A DNA stretch of 64,000 nt from Modestobacter italicus. GTDB taxonomy: Bacteria; Actinomycetota; Actinomycetes; Mycobacteriales; Geodermatophilaceae. The notes under the pieces are model-generated. The model saw only the letters and a list, made by a program, of their open reading frames with translations. It searched no databases and was not told the origin of the DNA. Numbering within the stretch: the stretch's first letter is position 1; every line of letters starts with the position of its first letter. Position numbers and translations under genes: made by a program. Shown here in pieces: positions 60,182-64,000 of this stretch. The stretch covers positions 2,542,001 through 2,606,000 of the forward strand of contig NC_017955.1 in assembly GCF_000306785.1 (NCBI RefSeq). Direction: 5' to 3'.

Positions 60182-60904
60182 TCAGCGGAGGGCGAGCTGC
60201 CCCGGTCCGGTGGGGGTCGGCTCCAGCGCGCCGCGGACGTAGTGCCGGCGGCAGAGCACCTGGTAGCGGACGTCGTCCCCGGGCGCCTCGGCCGAGGGGA
60301 CCGCCGCCGGGGCCGTGTCGGCGACCACCACCGTGGCGCCCTCGCGCACCATCACGCCGCCGACCACCCGGGCGTTGAGCAGGCCGGGGAGACCGCACCA
60401 GCACAGCACCTGGACCTGCACCCGCTGCACGTCGTCGGCCAGCTCGAACAGCCGCTGGGTGCCGGGGAACAGCCGAGCCCGGAAGTCGGTGGTCAACCCG
60501 AAGGCGTAGACGTCGACGTGCGACTCGTCGACGAGCTCGGCGAGCTGCTCGACCTGCTCGCCGGTGAGGAACTGCGCCTCGTCGACGATCAGGTAGTCCA
60601 CCCGGTGCCCGCCCGCCCAGCGGTCGCGGACCAGCAGCCGGACGTCGGTGCCCGGGTCGACCTCCACGGCCTCCCGCCGCAGCCCCACCCGGGAGCTGAT
60701 CTGCGGCGTGCCGGACCGGTCGCCCTGGGTCAGCAGCAGCCCGTGTCGGCCCTGCCGGCTCTGGTTGTGGTCGACCTGCAGCGCCAGCGTCGACTTGCCG
60801 CAGTCCATCGGGCCGTGGAAGAAGACCAGGTGCGCCGGCGCCGGGTGCCGGCGGCGGTCACCGGAGGCGGGGACGGCGTCGGGCAGCAGGGGAGTGGGGG
60901 TCAC
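60182..60904 (-). CDS. tdk: Thymidine kinase (TK1-like)
   Basis: Phosphorylates thymidine in nucleotide salvage. The 240-aa protein has the P-loop FFHGPMDCGKST near residue 35, the DEAQFLTGEQVEQ Walker B region, AFGLTTDFRARLFPG and a lid with Cys pair VLCWCG and a later LCRRHY. The substrate is more likely thymidine than other nucleosides from family membership. Starts with GTG overlapping the MFS gene's stop by 4 nt. Confidence 0.9.
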   Translation of the reverse strand: MTPTPLLPDAVPASGDRRRHPAPAHLVFFHGPMDCGKSTLALQVDHNQSRQGRHGLLLTQGDRSGTPQISSRVGLRREAVEVDPGTDVRLLVRDRWAGGHRVDYLIVDEAQFLTGEQVEQLAELVDESHVDVYAFGLTTDFRARLFPGTQRLFELADDVQRVQVQVLCWCGLPGLLNARVVGGVMVREGATVVVADTAPAAVPSAEAPGDDVRYQVLCRRHYVRGALEPTPTGPGQLALR

Positions 60905-62271
60905 AGACGCTCCGGAGGTGTGTTGCCGGCGGCCACGATCGCCCGGCGGAGGTCCAGCTTCGCCAGCAGGACACCGCCGACGACGAAGAAGACGACCAGG
61001 CTGACGATCGCCGACCGGTAGGACCCGGTGAACTGGTAGGTCAGGGCGAACAGGAAGGTGCCCAGCCAGCTCGTCCCGCGGTCGGAGATCGTGTAGAAGC
61101 CGAAGTACTCCGCCTCCTTGCCCGGCGGGATGAGCTGGCTGAACAGCGAGCGGGACAGCGCCTGCGTCCCGCCCAGCACGAACCCGATGACGACGGCCAG
61201 CAGGTAGAACTGGGTCGCCTCACCCGGGGTCAGGAAGCAGGCGGCGACCAGGACGCCGACCCAGACCACCAGCGAGCCCAGCACGGTGCGCACCGCCCCG
61301 ACGGACTCGGCGATCCGGCCCATCGCGGTCGCCCCGGCGAAGGCGACCACCTGCACCAGCAGGATCGCCGACACCAGGGTGGTCTGGGAGAGGTCCAGCT
61401 CCTCGGAGCCGAACTGCGCGGACACCGTGATGACCGTCTGCACGCCGTCGTTGAACAGCAGGTAGGCGCCCAGGAACCACAGCGTCAGCGGGTAGCGCCG
61501 CATGTCCCGCAGCGTGCTGCGCAGCTGCCCGACGCTGGCCCGCAGCGCGACCGAGGTGCTGGGCACCGCGGCGCCGTCGACCGGTCGCCGGTTCCGCAGC
61601 AGCGCGATGCTGACCACGGCGAACCCGGCCCACCACACCCCCGCCGAGGACAGGCAGATCCGCACCGCCTGCGACTCGGTCACCCCCAGCGACTCGTACT
61701 GGGTGTACAGCGCGAGGTTCGCCGCCAGCAGCAGCGCACCGCCCAGGTAGCCCAGCGCCCAGCCGCGGCTGGACACGGCGTCCCGCTCGTCGGGCGAGGC
61801 CAGGTCGGGCAGCCACGAGTAGTAGACGACGGTCGCCGCGCCGAAGGCGATGTTGGCGAGGATGAACAGCCCCGAGCCCAGCAGGTACCCGTCACCGGCG
61901 ACGAAGAACAGCGCCATGGTGCACAGCGCCCCGACCAGGGTGGCGGCCGCGAGCAGCTGCCGCTTGCGCCCGGAGCGGTCGGCGACGGCCCCGGTCAGGG
62001 GCAGGACGGCGACCTGCAGCACCACCGACAGCGACACCACGTACCCGAACAGGCTGCCCGGCGGGATGCTGATGCCCAGCGGGTGGATCCGGCCGTCGGC
62101 GTCGGCGGCCGCCTCGGCGACCGAGGTCAGGTAGGGCGCCAGGAAGACGCTGATGACGGTCGTGTTGAACGCCGACATCGCCCAGTCGTAGGAGTACCAG
62201 CCGAACCGCTCGCGGCGCAGCGCCGGGTCGGCGGGGACGGCGGGCCGGTCGGCCTTCGAGGTGGCGCTCAC
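60901..62271 (-). CDS. MFS transporter, UMF1/Atg22-like family
   Basis: A 456-aa twelve-helix transporter. FGWYSYDWAMSAFNTTVISVFLAPYL at the N-terminus and DRSGRKRQLL between helices 2 and 3 identify the UMF1 (vacuole effluxer Atg22-like) family. YFGFYTISDRGTSWLGTFLF is the second conserved block. Substrate unknown, perhaps amino acids. GTG 62271 (SATSKADRP) is used; 13 further in-frame codons upstream lack support. Confidence 0.9.
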   Translation of the reverse strand: MSATSKADRPAVPADPALRRERFGWYSYDWAMSAFNTTVISVFLAPYLTSVAEAAADADGRIHPLGISIPPGSLFGYVVSLSVVLQVAVLPLTGAVADRSGRKRQLLAAATLVGALCTMALFFVAGDGYLLGSGLFILANIAFGAATVVYYSWLPDLASPDERDAVSSRGWALGYLGGALLLAANLALYTQYESLGVTESQAVRICLSSAGVWWAGFAVVSIALLRNRRPVDGAAVPSTSVALRASVGQLRSTLRDMRRYPLTLWFLGAYLLFNDGVQTVITVSAQFGSEELDLSQTTLVSAILLVQVVAFAGATAMGRIAESVGAVRTVLGSLVVWVGVLVAACFLTPGEATQFYLLAVVIGFVLGGTQALSRSLFSQLIPPGKEAEYFGFYTISDRGTSWLGTFLFALTYQFTGSYRSAIVSLVVFFVVGGVLLAKLDLRRAIVAAGNTPPERL

Positions 62272-62317
62272 CGGCGCAGGGTGCCAGCCGGGCGGTGGCG
62301 GTGCCAGCACCCGGCGG

Positions 62318-63202
62318 TCACGGGATGTCGTCCGGGACCACGCCGCCGGGGAAGGCGGCGACCGCCGAGGTCGGCCTCGTGCCGTCGGCGAACCCGATCC
62401 GGTCGGTCGGCTCGCCGGCGCGCAGCGGCGCCAGGCCCCGGGTGAGGGCGGCGTCGATCCGCAGCCGGGCCCGGTTGGCGTCCCCGATCCGGCCGGGCTG
62501 CAGGTCGTCGAAGGACACCGGCGGGCCGATGTGCACCCGCAGCGCGGGACGGCGGCGCAGCGCGGACAGCAGGGTGCGCACCTTGCCCCAGTCGGTGCGG
62601 TACTGCAGCACCTCGTGGGCGCCCCACTGGCTCACCGGGATCACCGGGACGCCGGCGGCCAGCGACATCCGGGCCAGGCCGGTGCGGCCGCGCTCGGGCC
62701 AGCCGTCCGGCGTCAGCCCGATCCGGCCCTCGGGGTAGGTCACGATGTGCCCGCCGGCGGCCAGCGCCACCTCGGTGACCCGCAGCGCCTGGGGGGCGAG
62801 GTGGGTGCCGCGCTCGACCCGGATGCCGCCGGAGCGCTCGAGCAGCGGCCCGACGACCGGGGCGGCCAGCAGGCCGCTCTTGACCAGGAAGCGGGGCCGC
62901 ACCCCGGCCCGGTGCAGCGCGACGCCGATCACGAAGGTGTCGAAGTCGCCGATGTGGTTCACCGCGAGCAGGAGGGGGCCCTCCCGCCACTCCGCCGGGA
63001 CCCCGCCGGTGACCTGGAGGCGGCCGAACAGGCCGGGGACCCAGCCGAACCAGGTCAGCATGAAGCGCCAGAACCACCAGTGCGGTGCCGCGGCGATCGC
63101 CAGCTCCCGGCCGAACCACTCCGGGTCGTCGAGCTGCACCAGCTGCTGCAGGTCCGCCGGCAGCGGCGGCGGCACCGGCCGCCAGTCGCGCAGCCGGCTC
63201 AC
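62318..63202 (-). CDS. 1-acylglycerol-3-phosphate acyltransferase family protein
   Basis: A 294-aa PlsC-family enzyme. Motifs: AVNHIGDFDTFVIG (HX4D), GGIRVERGTHLA and VTYPEGRIGLTPDG, then VSQWGAHEVLQY. The N-terminus has an amphipathic or membrane segment (WWFWRFMLTWFGW). GTG 63202 overlaps the GDPD stop by 4 nt. With GDPD it could recycle glycerophosphate into phospholipid. Confidence 0.9.
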   Translation of the reverse strand: MSRLRDWRPVPPPLPADLQQLVQLDDPEWFGRELAIAAAPHWWFWRFMLTWFGWVPGLFGRLQVTGGVPAEWREGPLLLAVNHIGDFDTFVIGVALHRAGVRPRFLVKSGLLAAPVVGPLLERSGGIRVERGTHLAPQALRVTEVALAAGGHIVTYPEGRIGLTPDGWPERGRTGLARMSLAAGVPVIPVSQWGAHEVLQYRTDWGKVRTLLSALRRRPALRVHIGPPVSFDDLQPGRIGDANRARLRIDAALTRGLAPLRAGEPTDRIGFADGTRPTSAVAAFPGGVVPDDIP

Positions 63203-63975
63203 GCGCCGTGCCACTCGCCGCGGGCGACCAGCAGGTCGCGGAGCATCGCGGGACGGTCGGTCATCACGCCGTCGACCCCCAGGTCGAGCATCTCGGTGGC
63301 CGCCGCCTCGGTGTCCACCGTCCAGACGTGCACCTGCAGGCTGCGGGCGTGCGCCGCGGCGATGAACCGTTCGTCGACCAGCGGCCGGCCACCCAGCTGC
63401 AGCGGGACCTGCGCGCAGCCGGCCTGGATCCGCACCAGCCCGGCGGCCCGCGGCGAGTACGAGGACAGCCGCAGCGCGGCCACCCCGCGCGGGCCGAGCG
63501 AGGTGCACACCTCCGGGCCGAACAGCCGCCGGGCGGCGGCCACCCGGGCGTCGGAGAAGGAGGCCAGGCAGACCCGGTGCTCCGCCTTGAGCCGGCGGAT
63601 CGAGCGGACCAGCGGCGCGAGCACCCCGGCGGCCTTGATGTCGAGGTTGAACCGGATGTCCGGCCAGGCGCCGAGCAGGTCCTCCAGGCGCAGGATGGGC
63701 TCGCGTCCGCCGATCAGCGCGGTCTGCACCTCGCGCCAGGGGAGGGCGTCGACCCGCCCGGTGCGGTCGGTGACCCGGTCCAGCGTGGGGTCGTGGAAGA
63801 CGACGAGCTCCCCGTCGGCGGTCACCCGGACGTCGGTCTCCAGGTACCGGTAGCCGAGGTCCACGCACTCCTGGAACGCCGGCAGGGTGTTCTCCAGGTG
63901 CTCGATCGCCCCACCGCGGTGCGCCATCGCCACCGGGGTCGGCCCGTCGAGGAACGCGTATCGCGAGCCGGCCAC
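63199..63975 (-). CDS. Glycerophosphodiester phosphodiesterase
   Basis: Hydrolyses glycerophosphodiesters to glycerol-3-phosphate and alcohol. The 258-aa TIM barrel shows MAHRGGAIEHLENTLPAF (catalytic His and Glu), YLETDVRVTADGELVVFHD (metal Glu/Asp and second His) and IRFNLDIKA. No signal peptide, so cytosolic. GTG 63975 is 6 nt after TAGCGT. First gene of a GDPD-plsC-MFS-tdk run on the minus strand. Confidence 0.93.
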   Translation of the reverse strand: MAGSRYAFLDGPTPVAMAHRGGAIEHLENTLPAFQECVDLGYRYLETDVRVTADGELVVFHDPTLDRVTDRTGRVDALPWREVQTALIGGREPILRLEDLLGAWPDIRFNLDIKAAGVLAPLVRSIRRLKAEHRVCLASFSDARVAAARRLFGPEVCTSLGPRGVAALRLSSYSPRAAGLVRIQAGCAQVPLQLGGRPLVDERFIAAAHARSLQVHVWTVDTEAAATEMLDLGVDGVMTDRPAMLRDLLVARGEWHGA

Positions 63976-63981
63976 GCCCCC

Positions 63982-63987
63982 ACGCTA
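63982..63987 (-). promoter_or_regulatory. -10 hexamer of the GDPD gene
   Basis: TAGCGT on the minus strand, 6 nt before GTG 63975, near the end of the window. Confidence 0.5.
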
Positions 63988-64000
63988 GTGCGGAGGTCGG

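Overview
The window is chromosomal DNA from a high-GC Gram-positive actinobacterium. The evidence is a complete Pup-proteasome system (Mpa/ARC, Dop, Pup, PrcB, PrcA, PafA, PafB, PafC), mycothiol synthesis (MshC) with a mycothiol-dependent enzyme family member, RbpA, a polyprenol-phosphate-mannose synthase next to Lnt, GTG/ATG starts without Shine-Dalgarno sequences, and about 73% GC coding. The gene content and repeat style suggest Geodermatophilaceae or a relative; that placement is inference. About 60 genes are densely packed, often with ATGA/GTGA overlaps. I see no rRNA, tRNA, CRISPR array or insertion sequence.

Layout. 0-10.5 kb: aldo/keto reductase, UppP, then the conserved trio histidine phosphatase - DUF3090 - SCO1664 kinase-like protein, a 101-bp tandem repeat, a VOC protein, ArgG, a mycothiol-dependent isomerase-family protein, MshC, Dgt and a PAC2 protein. 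10.6-17.4 kb: cobalamin-dependent MetH, a HAD phosphatase, an HTH regulator, a decayed P450-like gene and a PEP-mutase/isocitrate-lyase family gene. 17.4-32.7 kb: a RecB-like nuclease, TrmI, then mpa, dop, pup, an HNH endonuclease gene inserted between pup and prcB, prcB, prcA, pafA, an unknown Trp-rich protein, a 778-bp gene-poor stretch with three copies of a 15-nt motif, DUF3866, pafB and pafC. 32.7-46 kb: TatA/TatC, a lipid kinase, HelY-like helicase, DUF4333, a 5'-3' exonuclease, an M24 peptidase, Lrp/AsnC, an intein-bearing Rv2578c-type radical SAM protein, an unknown protein, a lactonase-like MBL enzyme and an HpaI-type aldolase.

46-56.2 kb: acyltransferase, lipase maturation factor, GNAT, membrane protein, and a divergent lysine-catabolism cluster: kamA on the minus strand; kdd, an amidohydrolase, kamD, kamE and kal on the plus strand. 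Together these cover lysine to beta-lysine to 3,5-diaminohexanoate and beyond; kce is not in the window. 56.5-64 kb: Lnt, Ppm1, FxsA, RbpA (with a SigR-type promoter), thymidine kinase, an MFS transporter, PlsC and GDPD.

Structure beyond genes: (1) a TAnnnT hexamer lies 6-8 nt upstream of at least 20 start codons, the signature of leaderless transcripts; (2) three dispersed hairpins directly after stop codons share a layout and show compensatory changes in the stem; (3) a mini-intein of 174 codons sits exactly at the third cysteine of a radical SAM CxxxCxxC motif; (4) pup and the HNH gene lie in the same frame separated by one UGA, with an AT-rich junction.
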